Positions 23,555 through 32,202 are shown, counted from the first letter of the stretch. The stretch: DNA of 35,688 nucleotides from Acidobacteriota bacterium (GCA_023436495.1 JAEZIT010000047.1:1-35688); one strand, 5' to 3'. Made by a program: numbers and translations. The notes: generated from the sequence alone by a model not told the origin.

Positions 23555-24506
23555 CGGAACGCTTCCGCTCATCGTCGTAAATCCCAAGTCCGCAGCGGGC
23601 TCTACGCGCGAAAAATGGGCCGGCATCGCAAGCGATGTCCGCACACATTTCGGCCCGTATAATGTCGCATTCACAAAAGGGCCGGGCGATGCAGCAGAGA
23701 TCGCAAAGCGCGCTATTGCCGCCGGCCGAAGATTCATTATTGCCTGCGGCGGTGACGGCACGATAAACGAGGTGGCCAACGGCATTCTCGAATCGGGCGA
23801 AGACGCTGCACTCGGCGTTTTGCCGTCGGGAACGGGCGGTGACTTCCGACGAACGATCGGAATGCCGTCCGACATTCGCGAAGCCGCAAAAGCGCTTCGT
23901 ACGGGCCGCACAAAGAGAATGGACGTCGGCAAGGTCACGTTCCAAAATTTTCAAGGCGATACCGTTAGCCGATATTTTCTGAATGTTTCTTCGTTCGGGC
24001 TTGCCGCCGCTATCATCGAGCGGGTAAAGGCCGGTACTTCGCTGAATTGGCTGCCATTAGACACCGTCCGCGGCCGGGCAAGCTTCGCACTCTCGACACT
24101 GCAGGAAGTCGTTGGATTAAATAATTCCATCGTCCGCGTAAAGATAGACGACGGGCCTGAAAGGACGTTGAGCACGATAAACTTCTGCGTTGCCAATTCG
24201 CGATTTTTCGGCGGCGGGATGAAGATCGCACCGAATGCAAAGATCAACGACGGATTCTTCGATATCGTAAATATAGGCGATATAAAAACTGCAAAGATCA
24301 TTCTCCGCTCCTACACGCTTTATCGCGGAACTCATCTAGACTTGTCCGAGGTCGATTCGATCCTCGCGAAGCGTATCGAGATTTCGCCGGCAGATCCCGC
24401 GGACGATATACACATCGAGACTGATGGCGAACTACCCGGGAAACTTCCTGCCGTTTACGAGATCGTTCCGTCGGCGTTAAAGATCCGTGTGCCGTCCGCC
24501 GAATGA
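23520..24506 (+). CDS. Diacylglycerol kinase-like lipid kinase (DAGK_cat; YegS/DgkB family)
   Basis: A 328-aa cytosolic enzyme that phosphorylates a lipid (diacylglycerol or similar) with ATP. The nucleotide loop is ACGGDGTINEVANG (GGDGT at 77-81), preceded by LIVVNPKSAAGS, and LPSGTGGDFRRTIGMP supplies the second signature. The C-terminal half holds the IETDGELPGKLPA-type strand typical of the fold (usually DGE). The frame is open upstream only to a TAG, and no ATG or GTG exists before the conserved LIVVNPKS, so the start is the TTG at 23520, inside the preceding lipoprotein gene. The gene ends 7 bases before the c-di-AMP riboswitch promoter, and no terminator is visible. Confidence 0.92.
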   Translation: MSKRTNSPSLSSGTLPLIVVNPKSAAGSTREKWAGIASDVRTHFGPYNVAFTKGPGDAAEIAKRAIAAGRRFIIACGGDGTINEVANGILESGEDAALGVLPSGTGGDFRRTIGMPSDIREAAKALRTGRTKRMDVGKVTFQNFQGDTVSRYFLNVSSFGLAAAIIERVKAGTSLNWLPLDTVRGRASFALSTLQEVVGLNNSIVRVKIDDGPERTLSTINFCVANSRFFGGGMKIAPNAKINDGFFDIVNIGDIKTAKIILRSYTLYRGTHLDLSEVDSILAKRIEISPADPADDIHIETDGELPGKLPAVYEIVPSALKIRVPSAE

Positions 24507-24512
24507 TCGCTC

Positions 24513-24541
24513 TTGCATTTTCCCATCGGATTCTATATAAA
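24513..24541 (+). promoter_or_regulatory. Sigma70-type promoter of the c-di-AMP riboswitch operon
   Basis: -35 TTGCAT (24513-24518), ideal 17-bp spacer, -10 TATAAA (24536-24541). The predicted start near 24548 falls just ahead of the aptamer. Confidence 0.75.
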
Positions 24542-24550
24542 TTTACACAA

Positions 24551-24700
24551 ACGTAACAGCCGAAGTTGTTTAACACAACGCGGGGGAACCAACAGCTTCC
24601 TTATGGAAGCACGGGGCGTATCTGATATCCAGAAGAAGACTTCTTCGCTTCCAGCCCGACAGCTAACCTCGTAGGCTTTATCGAAGAAGGACACGAAACA
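24551..24700 (+). ncRNA. Cyclic di-AMP riboswitch (ydaO/yuaA class)
   Basis: The region carries the conserved ydaO landmarks in order: GGGGGAACC (about 24582-24590), GGGGCGTATC (about 24613-24622), CCAGCCCGA then CAGCTAACCTCGTAGGC (24660-24676), and GAAGGACAC near the 3' end. Three local hairpins are perfect: GTTGT/ACAAC (24565-24579), GCTTCC/GGAAGC (24595-24610) and GAAGAA/TTCTTC (24632-24646). In this class ligand binding usually promotes termination, which fits the terminator directly downstream. The long-range P1 pairing was not resolved, so the ends are approximate. Confidence 0.9.
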
Positions 24701-24707
24701 TCTGCGT

Positions 24708-24742
24708 AGAGGTTGTGAGACTGTGCTTCACAACCTCTTTTT
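24708..24742 (+). terminator. Expression-platform terminator of the c-di-AMP riboswitch
   Basis: Perfect 11-bp stem AGAGGTTGTGA (24708-24718)/TCACAACCTCT (24728-24738), 9-nt loop, followed by TTTTT. It sits between the aptamer and the DUF2490 start at 24775, so binding of c-di-AMP is expected to switch the operon off. Confidence 0.9.
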
Positions 24743-24774
24743 GTTTCGATCCGCCGATTCCGGAGGGGCTATTT

Positions 24775-25449
24775 ATGACGAGACTAACGACCATGTTCTT
24801 ACTAGCGGGCATGATCCTGTTTTCGGGGACGTATTTGACTGCGCAAACCGCTCAGCAGGACGACGAAGACCTGCAGCAGTGGAACGACGTTCAATTGACG
24901 GTTCCCATGACGAAAAAGTTCGATTTCTTTCTGACCGGGACTGGAAGGATAACAAACAACGTGCAGCGTTTTAACGAAGGCCGCGTTGGGCTGGGCTACG
25001 TATGGAAGGCGAACAAATCGTTTTCGGTATCGCCATCTTACCTATACATCCGCGTTCGCAATTCCGCACTGAGATTCAGGAACGAACACCGCCTGGTTCT
25101 CGCCGCGAGCTACAAATTCCCGACGAAGAAATTCGGACTATCGCATCGCAGCCAGTTCGAGTTCCGTATCCGCCAGGGCCAGCAAAACAGCTGGCGCTAC
25201 CGGCCCTCGCTAAAGCTCGAGCTCAATATCCCTGAGCGGTTCATTCCTAAGGCGAAGTTCTTCGTTAATGAAGAACCGTTCTACGTTTCTACGACCAACA
25301 AATTTTCGCGCAACCGGATCAGCGCAGGCATTTCTAAAACCGTTAACAAGAATTTATCCGTCGATCTGTATTATCTTCGCCAGAACGACGGTTTTTCGCA
25401 CCCAGGCGACCTTCACGTGTTGGGGACTTCGTGGAAGTTTAAAATGTAA
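24775..25449 (+). CDS. DUF2490-family outer-membrane beta-barrel protein
   Basis: A 224-aa protein with a Sec signal (MTRLTTMFLLAGMILFSGTYLTAQ, cited by its ends; cut after TAQ). The mature part alternates aromatic and polar residues in short strands ending in VLGTSWKFKM, with RNEHRLVLAASYKF, LSHRSQFEFRIRQG, YRPSLKLELNI and DLYYLRQNDGF segments. This is the DUF2490 pattern, predicted to form an outer-membrane barrel. The start is the ATG at 24775, with GGAGGGG (24762-24768) about 6 nt upstream; a frame extending to 24715 would cross the riboswitch terminator. Its position under a c-di-AMP riboswitch suggests a role in osmotic or envelope homeostasis; this is inference. Confidence 0.85.
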   Translation: MTRLTTMFLLAGMILFSGTYLTAQTAQQDDEDLQQWNDVQLTVPMTKKFDFFLTGTGRITNNVQRFNEGRVGLGYVWKANKSFSVSPSYLYIRVRNSALRFRNEHRLVLAASYKFPTKKFGLSHRSQFEFRIRQGQQNSWRYRPSLKLELNIPERFIPKAKFFVNEEPFYVSTTNKFSRNRISAGISKTVNKNLSVDLYYLRQNDGFSHPGDLHVLGTSWKFKM

Positions 25450-25522
25450 ATTGCCATCGATCGGTCCGCAGATCATTCGATGAAGTCGTCTCGAATTTTG
25501 CAAGAGTTCCCAGGTACACTTT

Positions 25523-26872
25523 ATGAAAAGCGCGAGAAGGATCACAATAATTGGGGCAGGTGCGAGCGGAACGCTATTGGCGGTGAACCTTTTAAGGTCC
25601 GCTGAAAAGCCACTGGAAATAAACATTGTCGAAAAACGAAGATCCGTCGGACGAGGCGTCGCCTATTCGACAACGGACGATGCGCATTTTCTAAATGTAC
25701 CGGCAGGAAAGATGGGAGCCTTTCCGAACGAAGTCGAACATTTTCATAATTGGCTTCGTAAGAACGGGCACCAATTTGAAGCGGGTGACTTTGTACCTCG
25801 GCGAATTTACGGCGAATACCTGCGCGATGTATTTGCCGAGGCAATTCGCGATCGCGGCGAGAATTCCGTGGTGCATATTATCGATGACGAAGCGATCGAT
25901 GCGGCCGAGGACGGCACCGCGGTCATGGTTTCCCTGAGGTCAGGCAAGACGTTAGTATCCGACAGTGTGGTCCTTGCATTCGGGAATTTCCTGCCGCCGC
26001 CCGTCGGGGTCAAAGACCAAAGCTTCGTTAACGATATACGATATTTTGGAGACGCCTGGGATCCCGAAAATTTCAAGCGCATCGACCAAAGCGACAATGT
26101 GCTTATTATCGGCACGGGCCTGACAGCGGTCGACAACATCCTCACATTAGCGCATCGCGGCCATACCGGCCGCATCACGGCAATTTCGAATCATGGGTGG
26201 CTGCCGAATATTCACGCACCGGCCGATCCTTATCCGCCCTTCGCGGATGAGATCGCCCGTGAATCGACCGTTGTCGGATTGGCAAAAACGGTTCGCGCTC
26301 ACTGCAACAAAGCTGCGAATTGGCGATCCGTGATCGATTCCCTGCGGCCTGTGACCCAGGAAACCTGGCAGCGTTTGCCGGTCACGGAAAAACGACGCTT
26401 CATGCGTCATATGCGCCGCATTTGGGACGTTTCCCGCCACCGAATGCCGCCGCAGTGCGCGGCCGTACTTGATCGATTGCAGGGAACCGGCCAGCTCCAA
26501 ATAGCCGAAGGCAGGATTTCGGTTATTACGCCCAGCGACGACGGGTTGAAGATCACATATTCAAAACGCGGGAAAACAGACATTTTGATCGCCGACGCCG
26601 TGATCAATTGCATCGGGTCGGAAAGCAATTACAGCAATATCGAGTTTCCACTGGTGCGAAATTTGATGGACAAAGGAGCGATCAAACCCGACGAGCTTGC
26701 GATCGGGCTTGCGGCTCTGCCAAACGGCGTTCTGCTCGACCGCGACGACCGCCCGTCCCCATGGTTTCGAACGCTCGGCACCGCGCTAAAGGGCATATTA
26801 TGGGAATCAACCGCAATGCCGGAGATCCGAGTTCAGGCTCATCGTCTGGCGTTGGACTTGCTCGCCGATTAA
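25523..26872 (+). CDS. FAD/NAD(P)-binding protein, YdhS-like (NAD_binding_9 / COG4529)
   Basis: A 449-aa cytosolic flavoprotein. The N-terminal FAD loop ITIIGAGASGTLLAVNLL (residues 7-24) is followed by the VEKRRSVGRGVAYST block typical of this family, where most oxidoreductases have a plain acidic strand end, and by HFLNVPAGKMGAFPN. A second nucleotide loop is VLIIGTGLTAVDNILTL (about 193-209). No disulphide or covalent-FAD motif is seen. The reaction is unknown; homologues include E. coli YdhS. It follows the DUF2490 gene by 73 bases without a terminator and precedes the acyl-synthetase fusion by 27 bases, so it probably belongs to the c-di-AMP-controlled operon. Confidence 0.86.
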   Translation: MKSARRITIIGAGASGTLLAVNLLRSAEKPLEINIVEKRRSVGRGVAYSTTDDAHFLNVPAGKMGAFPNEVEHFHNWLRKNGHQFEAGDFVPRRIYGEYLRDVFAEAIRDRGENSVVHIIDDEAIDAAEDGTAVMVSLRSGKTLVSDSVVLAFGNFLPPPVGVKDQSFVNDIRYFGDAWDPENFKRIDQSDNVLIIGTGLTAVDNILTLAHRGHTGRITAISNHGWLPNIHAPADPYPPFADEIARESTVVGLAKTVRAHCNKAANWRSVIDSLRPVTQETWQRLPVTEKRRFMRHMRRIWDVSRHRMPPQCAAVLDRLQGTGQLQIAEGRISVITPSDDGLKITYSKRGKTDILIADAVINCIGSESNYSNIEFPLVRNLMDKGAIKPDELAIGLAALPNGVLLDRDDRPSPWFRTLGTALKGILWESTAMPEIRVQAHRLALDLLAD

Positions 26873-26899
26873 CACCGTGTAAAAATATCGAAACCTGTT

Positions 26900-29662
26900 A
26901 TGGCCAGATCCTTCAGTTCCCGGCTTATCGATTCCTGCAACCAACGTCCCGAAAAAACGGCGATGCAGGTCGTCGGCGTGGAAGGCGAATCAGTTACGTT
27001 TGGCGAAATGCTTTCGCAGGTCCGCTCGATCGCCTACCGGCTGGAGCAGGAAGGCGTATCATCCGGCGACCGCGTCGCTCTGATCGGTGAGAATCACCCT
27101 TGTTGGGCGATCGCGTATCTGGGCACGCTCTATCGCGGTGCGGTCTGCGTCCCACTAGACCCGCAGGGCGAGATCGAGACAATTACGAATTTCCTTGAAA
27201 ACTCTGAAGCTAAGGTTGCCTTCCTTTCGCCGGATATGACCGGCAAATTCGGGCAGATCGAGGAACGCCTGGGCCGCGCGGTACCTGCCGTCGTCTGGCG
27301 AATGAAGGAATCGTCGAACGGGTTCAAACGTTTCGAAGAATGGTCCTCGACCGAGTACCCCGAATCCTTCGCGGCAAAGGTCCCGGACGCAGCCGGCGAA
27401 GACACCGCGCTGCTCATCTATACAAGCGGCACCACCGGCACGCCCAAAGGCGTTCCGCTAACGCACGGAAACATCGTCGCCGAACTCGACGGCATAAACG
27501 AAGTTCTTAAGCTCAGAGATACAGAACGCATTTTGAGCCTGCTGCCGCTGTTTCACGTATATCTTCAGATCGTAAATCTCTGGGTCGCAACAACTTACGG
27601 ATGCGAGGTAGGATATCTTAAAGAGCTTTCACCAGCGGAATTAGGCGAAGCGATGAAGAAATTCCGCCCGACCATTCTGACCACGGTCCCGCGGCTCTGG
27701 TATCTCTTTCACAAAAAGATCTTCGATGCGGTGGCGGCAAAGCCCTCAGCGGTTCAACTGCTGTTCAAAACGATGCTCGGGCTGAATAGCACTCTGCGTT
27801 CCGCCGGGATAAATCTGGGCAGCAAATTTTTCGGTCAGGTGCACGAATCGTTCGGCGGAAATCTGCGGCTGGCAATATCCGCAGGTTCGAGATTCGACGA
27901 AGACGTCGCGGCCGATTTTCACAAGCTCGGGTTCACCATCCTGCAGGGCTACGGCCTCAGCGAGACGAGCGGCGCCGCGACGGCGACCTTCGAGAATGAC
28001 AATCAGGTTGGTTCCGTCGGCAAACCCATGAAAGGCGTCGAGGTCAAGATCGACAACCCGGACAAGGAGGGCGTCGGCGAAGTGCTCATTCGGGGCGGCG
28101 TCGTATTTGCAGGCTACTATCGCAACCCAGAAGCGACTGCCGATGCCTTTACCGCCGACGGCTGGTTTCGTTCGGGAGACCTCGGCCGGTTCGACCGGGA
28201 CGGACACCTATATATCGTCGGGCGAGCAAAAGATGTTATCGTTCTGCCGTCCGGCAAAAATGTCCATCCGGAAGACCTCGAGGTTCATTATTCAAAAGCA
28301 CCCGAGGTCGAGGAACTTGCCGTCATCGGGGTCCGCGACGAAAGCGAACAGCACGCAGGCGCGGAACGACTTGCAGCCGTCGTCGTTCCCGATTTCAATT
28401 ATCTAAAACAGGCCAAGATCGCAAACGTCAAAGAGGCGGTACGTTACGCGATGGACAACCTGGGCCGCGAGCTGCCGGAATACCAGCGTCTCCGCGATTA
28501 TATCGTCCGACTCGAACCGCTGCCGCGGACCGCGTCGCGCAAGATCAAACGGTTCCAGTTGAAAAAGGAACTTGAGACAGGCCTCATCTCGGCCGGCGGT
28601 GTCGAAAAACGGGACTGGCATCTGTCTGATGACGATCGACGGCTTTTGGAGAATGGTACTGGCCCGGCCGTCGTTTCGGCGATCAGAAAGAATACAAAAG
28701 ACATCCCGGAAATTCATCCTCAAATGAATCTCGAACTCGACCTGGGCCTGGATTCGCTAGCCCGCGCCGAGGTTTTTGCCTCACTCGAAGAGGCGTTTTC
28801 CACGGAATTTACCGCGGAGGAAGCGGTCGCCGCGCTAACTGTGGCCGATGTGATAAGGCTCGCTGATAAATCTCCTGCTGCCGCGAACAATTTCGTCGTC
28901 AGCACCGATTTAAACTGGTCGAAGATAGTCCGCGAATCGGGCGAGACGATGCCCGAGATCGAGCCGGTCCTTAAGAACCGGCCACTGTTCATTGCATTCG
29001 CATTTTCCGTCTATAAGATGTTCAACCTCTTCTGCCGGCTCTTCATGAGGCTAGAGGTCGAAGGTGTCGAAGAACTTAAAAAACTCGAACGGCCGTTCCT
29101 TATTTGCCCCAATCATCAGAGCTTTCTTGACCCCTTCGTCGTTTGCTCCAATTACCCTTACGACACCTTTAAGAACACCTTCCACGTAGGTGCCAGCATG
29201 TTCTTTCAGGGCCGGTTCATGCAGTTTGTCGCACGCATGCTGCAGGTCGTACCGATCGATCAGGACACGCAGTTGATGCGGGCAATGAAAGCGGGAGCGA
29301 TCGGCCTAAAACACGGTAAAGTGCTGAATATCTATCCTGAAGGCGAGCGCGCGTTCGACGGAAAGCTTCACGATTTTAAGAACGGTGCCGCGATCCTCGC
29401 AACTGAGCTTGACCTTCCGATAGTCCCGGTCGCTCTCGACGGCCTGCATAAGGTCTGGGCACGGCGCTCATGGAGGATTCGCCCGGCAAAGGTCCGCCTC
29501 AAATTCGGCGAACCCATATTTCCGAGCAAAGAATTGTCCCAAACCGCATCCGAACGCCTTTCTGAACCGGGAGATGAGAAATACAAGACGGTCACGGCGC
29601 GGCTGCGTAATTCCATCGCCTCAATGATCGACGAAATGCGCGCCGGCGACCGGAAACCTTAA
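26900..29662 (+). CDS. Acyl-CoA/ACP synthetase - acyl carrier protein - PlsC acyltransferase fusion
   Basis: A 920-aa protein with three catalytic parts. Residues 1-560 form an AMP-dependent synthetase of the long-chain fatty acid type: YTSGTTGTPKG (174-184), GYGLSETSG, GWFRSGDLGRFD, and the late catalytic-lysine turn RTASRKIKRFQL. Residues about 585-655 are a carrier domain with the phosphopantetheine serine S619 in DLGLDSLAR. Residues about 695-915 are a PlsC acyltransferase: NHQSFLDP (H739, D744) and YPEGERAFD (Y812-G815). It could activate free fatty acid, load it on its own carrier and transfer it to a lysophospholipid, as Aas does with separate ACP. This is inference, and Aas has the order reversed. 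The ATG at 26900 lacks a Shine-Dalgarno sequence. Confidence 0.92.
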   Translation: MARSFSSRLIDSCNQRPEKTAMQVVGVEGESVTFGEMLSQVRSIAYRLEQEGVSSGDRVALIGENHPCWAIAYLGTLYRGAVCVPLDPQGEIETITNFLENSEAKVAFLSPDMTGKFGQIEERLGRAVPAVVWRMKESSNGFKRFEEWSSTEYPESFAAKVPDAAGEDTALLIYTSGTTGTPKGVPLTHGNIVAELDGINEVLKLRDTERILSLLPLFHVYLQIVNLWVATTYGCEVGYLKELSPAELGEAMKKFRPTILTTVPRLWYLFHKKIFDAVAAKPSAVQLLFKTMLGLNSTLRSAGINLGSKFFGQVHESFGGNLRLAISAGSRFDEDVAADFHKLGFTILQGYGLSETSGAATATFENDNQVGSVGKPMKGVEVKIDNPDKEGVGEVLIRGGVVFAGYYRNPEATADAFTADGWFRSGDLGRFDRDGHLYIVGRAKDVIVLPSGKNVHPEDLEVHYSKAPEVEELAVIGVRDESEQHAGAERLAAVVVPDFNYLKQAKIANVKEAVRYAMDNLGRELPEYQRLRDYIVRLEPLPRTASRKIKRFQLKKELETGLISAGGVEKRDWHLSDDDRRLLENGTGPAVVSAIRKNTKDIPEIHPQMNLELDLGLDSLARAEVFASLEEAFSTEFTAEEAVAALTVADVIRLADKSPAAANNFVVSTDLNWSKIVRESGETMPEIEPVLKNRPLFIAFAFSVYKMFNLFCRLFMRLEVEGVEELKKLERPFLICPNHQSFLDPFVVCSNYPYDTFKNTFHVGASMFFQGRFMQFVARMLQVVPIDQDTQLMRAMKAGAIGLKHGKVLNIYPEGERAFDGKLHDFKNGAAILATELDLPIVPVALDGLHKVWARRSWRIRPAKVRLKFGEPIFPSKELSQTASERLSEPGDEKYKTVTARLRNSIASMIDEMRAGDRKP

Positions 29663-29788
29663 TAGGATTTTCACGTACAACAAAGCAGAGTTTTCCGTCT
29701 GACCATTCAAACGATAAGAGTACATTCGCTTTGGACAAAAGCCGAGTGAACCATTGACTATGTCGAAGTCCGACTCCATGCCAAAACT

Positions 29789-31756
29789 ATGAGAAACGAA
29801 ATACTTCGCAAAACTTCATACCTTCTCTACATATTTATCCTTTCCGCCGCGGTTTTCGGCCAACAGGCACAGCCGCAAACCGACCTTGCTACCTATATCA
29901 AGGCGAATTACACGAAACGCGAGGTCATGATCCCGGTCCGCGACGGCGTGAAGCTTTTTACTGCAATTTACGAGCCAAAGGACCGTTCGAAAAAATACCC
30001 GATCCTCCTTAATCGCACACCCTATACCGTCAGCCCATATGGCCCGGACAACTTCAAGGGCTCGCTCGGGCCTGACGAGCTGTTCGCGCGTGAAGGCTAT
30101 ATATTCGCATATCAGGACGTGCGCGGACGCTGGATGTCTGAGGGACAGTTTGAAGACGCCCGGCCCGATATCCCGAACAACACACCAAAGCAGATCGATG
30201 AGTCCACCGATACGTATGACACCATCGATTGGCTGATCAAGAATGTCGATAATAACAATGGCCGCGTGGGTACCTATGGTATTTCTTACCCCGGATTTTA
30301 TACGTCGGCAGGCTCGATCGATTCACATCCCGCGTTAAAGGCATGTTCGCCGCAGGCTCCCGTTTCCGATTGGTTCCGCGGGGACGATATGCACCATAAC
30401 GGCGCCCTTTTTCTTGCACAGAACTTTAGCTTCTTTAGCTTCATGGGTCAGCCGCGTCCGGCTCCGACGTCGAAACCCGACTACATTGTTCAATGGAAAG
30501 GTCCGCAGCCGCCGGATGGATACAGCTATTTTCTTGATGCTGGCGGTTTGAAGGAGGTCGCCGACGAATATCAAAAATATCTCGGTATCCGGATCAAGTT
30601 CTGGGACGAAATGATGGCCCATCCGAATTACGACCAATGGTGGAAGGACCGGAACATCCTGCCGAAGCTGAAGAACATAAAATGTGCGACGATGACCGTC
30701 GGCGGTTGGTATGACAACGAGGATCTCTACGGAGCATTGCGCACCTATGAGTATATCGAACGACAGAACCCGGGCATTTTCAATGTCCTCGTGGTCGGCC
30801 CATGGGACCACGGCGGTTGGTCACGCTCGGATGGCGACTGGCTGGGCACGGCGTATTTTGGTGAAAAGACAGGTGATTGGTACCGCAAGAACATTGAGGT
30901 GCCGTTCTTCAATCACTTCCTGAAGGATGAGGGCGACATATCGAACATCAAAGAGGTAAATCTATTCGACACCGGCGCACACTCGTGGAGGTCGTTTGAA
31001 AATTATAGTCCGACCGCTGCCGTCGAGACTCGTCTTTATTTGACCGAGAAAGGCGGGTTGTCATTCGAGGCTCAGAATAGCGTGGCCGGATATGACGAAT
31101 ACGTTTCCGACCCCGAAAAACCGGTTCCATATACCCAGAAGATCACTCGTAATTATCCGCGCGACTTCATGACCGAAGACCAGCGGTTTGCCTCTACCCG
31201 GCCTGACGTACTCGTATATCAGACCGAGCCGTTGGCCGACGACATAACCATCGCAGGCGACATCAGGCCTTCCCTGTTCGTTTCATCGAGCGGCACGGAT
31301 TCCGACTTTGTCGTCAAACTGATCGATGTATTTCCTGACGATTACAACTATCCGACGACCGGGAAAACTCTACCGAACGGCCAGCCGGAACGGGTAAAGC
31401 CGCCTGAAAATTCAGCTTGGACGGTCTTTCAGCCCGGTGGATACCAAATGCTGCTGCGCGGTGAACCGATGCCGGCCCGCTTCCGTAACAGCTTCGAAAA
31501 ACCAGAACCGCTCGTCCCGAACCGGGCGACAAAACTTGAATTCGCAATGCCCGGTGTTGCGCACACATTCCGCAAAGGCCATCGCATAATGGTCCAGATC
31601 CAAAGCACTTGGTTCCCGCTTGTGGCGCGTAATCCACAGAAGTATGTTACCAATTACAAGCTGGCAACTGCGGCGGATTTTCAGAGGGCAACGCAGCGCG
31701 TCTATTTCGGCGGCAGCACCGCATCGGCAGTAATTTTGCCGGTTTTAAAGAAATAG
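29789..31756 (+). CDS. Secreted CocE/NonD-family serine hydrolase (S15-like)
   Basis: A 655-aa exported alpha/beta hydrolase. The signal is SYLLYIFILSAAVFGQQ (cut after VFG or GQQ). The N-terminal catalytic domain has VMIPVRDGVKLFTAIYEP, the QDVRGRWMSEGQF oxyanion region, nucleophile S166 in GTYGISYPGF and H341 in VGPWDHGGW. The C-terminal jelly-roll (about 420-650, X-Pro dipeptidyl-peptidase C-terminal type) includes DFVVKLIDVFPDDY and GHRIMVQIQSTWFP. Members hydrolyse ester or amide bonds in alpha-amino acid esters, beta-lactams, glutaryl-7-ACA or X-Pro peptides; the substrate here is unknown. It is separated by 126 bases from the acyl-synthetase gene, with no clear promoter or terminator in between. 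Confidence 0.93.
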   Translation: MRNEILRKTSYLLYIFILSAAVFGQQAQPQTDLATYIKANYTKREVMIPVRDGVKLFTAIYEPKDRSKKYPILLNRTPYTVSPYGPDNFKGSLGPDELFAREGYIFAYQDVRGRWMSEGQFEDARPDIPNNTPKQIDESTDTYDTIDWLIKNVDNNNGRVGTYGISYPGFYTSAGSIDSHPALKACSPQAPVSDWFRGDDMHHNGALFLAQNFSFFSFMGQPRPAPTSKPDYIVQWKGPQPPDGYSYFLDAGGLKEVADEYQKYLGIRIKFWDEMMAHPNYDQWWKDRNILPKLKNIKCATMTVGGWYDNEDLYGALRTYEYIERQNPGIFNVLVVGPWDHGGWSRSDGDWLGTAYFGEKTGDWYRKNIEVPFFNHFLKDEGDISNIKEVNLFDTGAHSWRSFENYSPTAAVETRLYLTEKGGLSFEAQNSVAGYDEYVSDPEKPVPYTQKITRNYPRDFMTEDQRFASTRPDVLVYQTEPLADDITIAGDIRPSLFVSSSGTDSDFVVKLIDVFPDDYNYPTTGKTLPNGQPERVKPPENSAWTVFQPGGYQMLLRGEPMPARFRNSFEKPEPLVPNRATKLEFAMPGVAHTFRKGHRIMVQIQSTWFPLVARNPQKYVTNYKLATAADFQRATQRVYFGGSTASAVILPVLKK

Positions 31757-31779
31757 TTCGACGCGCTTAGCCAAGAGAC

Positions 31780-31811
31780 AAGGGCGATTGCGAAACTACG
31801 CGGTCGCCCTT
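31780..31811 (+). promoter_or_regulatory. Inverted repeat embracing the promoter of the small membrane protein
   Basis: Perfect 8-bp repeat AAGGGCGA (31780-31787)/TCGCCCTT (31804-31811) directly flanking the -35 and spacer of the promoter at 31788-31816. It could be an operator, or the terminator hairpin of the preceding hydrolase gene, whose stop lies 24 bases upstream. Confidence 0.5.
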
Positions 31812-31816
31812 ATAAT
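31788..31816 (+). promoter_or_regulatory. Sigma70-type promoter, probably leaderless
   Basis: -35 TTGCGA (31788-31793), ideal 17-bp spacer, -10 TATAAT (31811-31816, consensus). Seven bases separate the -10 from the ATG at 31824, so the transcript would begin at or within a base of the start codon. Confidence 0.75.
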
Positions 31817-31823
31817 TGCGCAT

Positions 31824-32195
31824 ATGCCATCGACATCTATCGCGTTTGGAACGCTGCTCGTGATCATAGGATTGATCGGGTACATTAACGGCCATCTGAC
31901 TGGCCATGCAAGCGTCACGGCGCTGATCCCGGCCTTTTTCGGTATTGCTCTGGCTGTACTGGGGATCGTCGCCCGCGCAAAAGACAATCTGCGCAAGCAC
32001 CTAATGCACGCGGCGGTCGTCATCGCGCTGCTTGGATTTATCCTCACGGCGGGCCGTTTGATCCCGCGGCTCGGCGAGCTTACATATTCTGCGGCGGTGG
32101 TTTCACAGGTCTCGATGGCGCTCGTTTGCCTGCTGTTCGTGATCCTCGGCGTCCGATCGTTCGCCGAAGCACGCCGCGGACCGAAATCAGCCTGA
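31824..32195 (+). CDS. Small four-helix integral membrane protein
   Basis: A 123-aa protein with four predicted transmembrane helices: IAFGTLLVIIGLIGYINGH, ALIPAFFGIALAVLGIVA, HLMHAAVVIALLGFILTAG and VVSQVSMALVCLLFVILGV. RAKDNLRKHLMHA and the C-terminal RSFAEARRGPKSA are probably cytoplasmic. I recognise it only as a conserved uncharacterised membrane protein type. The start is the ATG at 31824: a frame starting with TTG at 31788 would contain the promoter, and the -10 element lies 7 nt upstream, so translation is probably leaderless. It converges on the sensor kinase gene; 7 bases separate the stops. Confidence 0.75.
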   Translation: MPSTSIAFGTLLVIIGLIGYINGHLTGHASVTALIPAFFGIALAVLGIVARAKDNLRKHLMHAAVVIALLGFILTAGRLIPRLGELTYSAAVVSQVSMALVCLLFVILGVRSFAEARRGPKSA

Positions 32196-32202
32196 TCCGC
32201 AA

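Noticed and set aside
24715..24774. N-terminal extension of the DUF2490 gene to 24715
   Set aside because: It would start inside the riboswitch terminator and place about 20 residues before a clear Sec signal; the ATG at 24775 has a good ribosome binding site.
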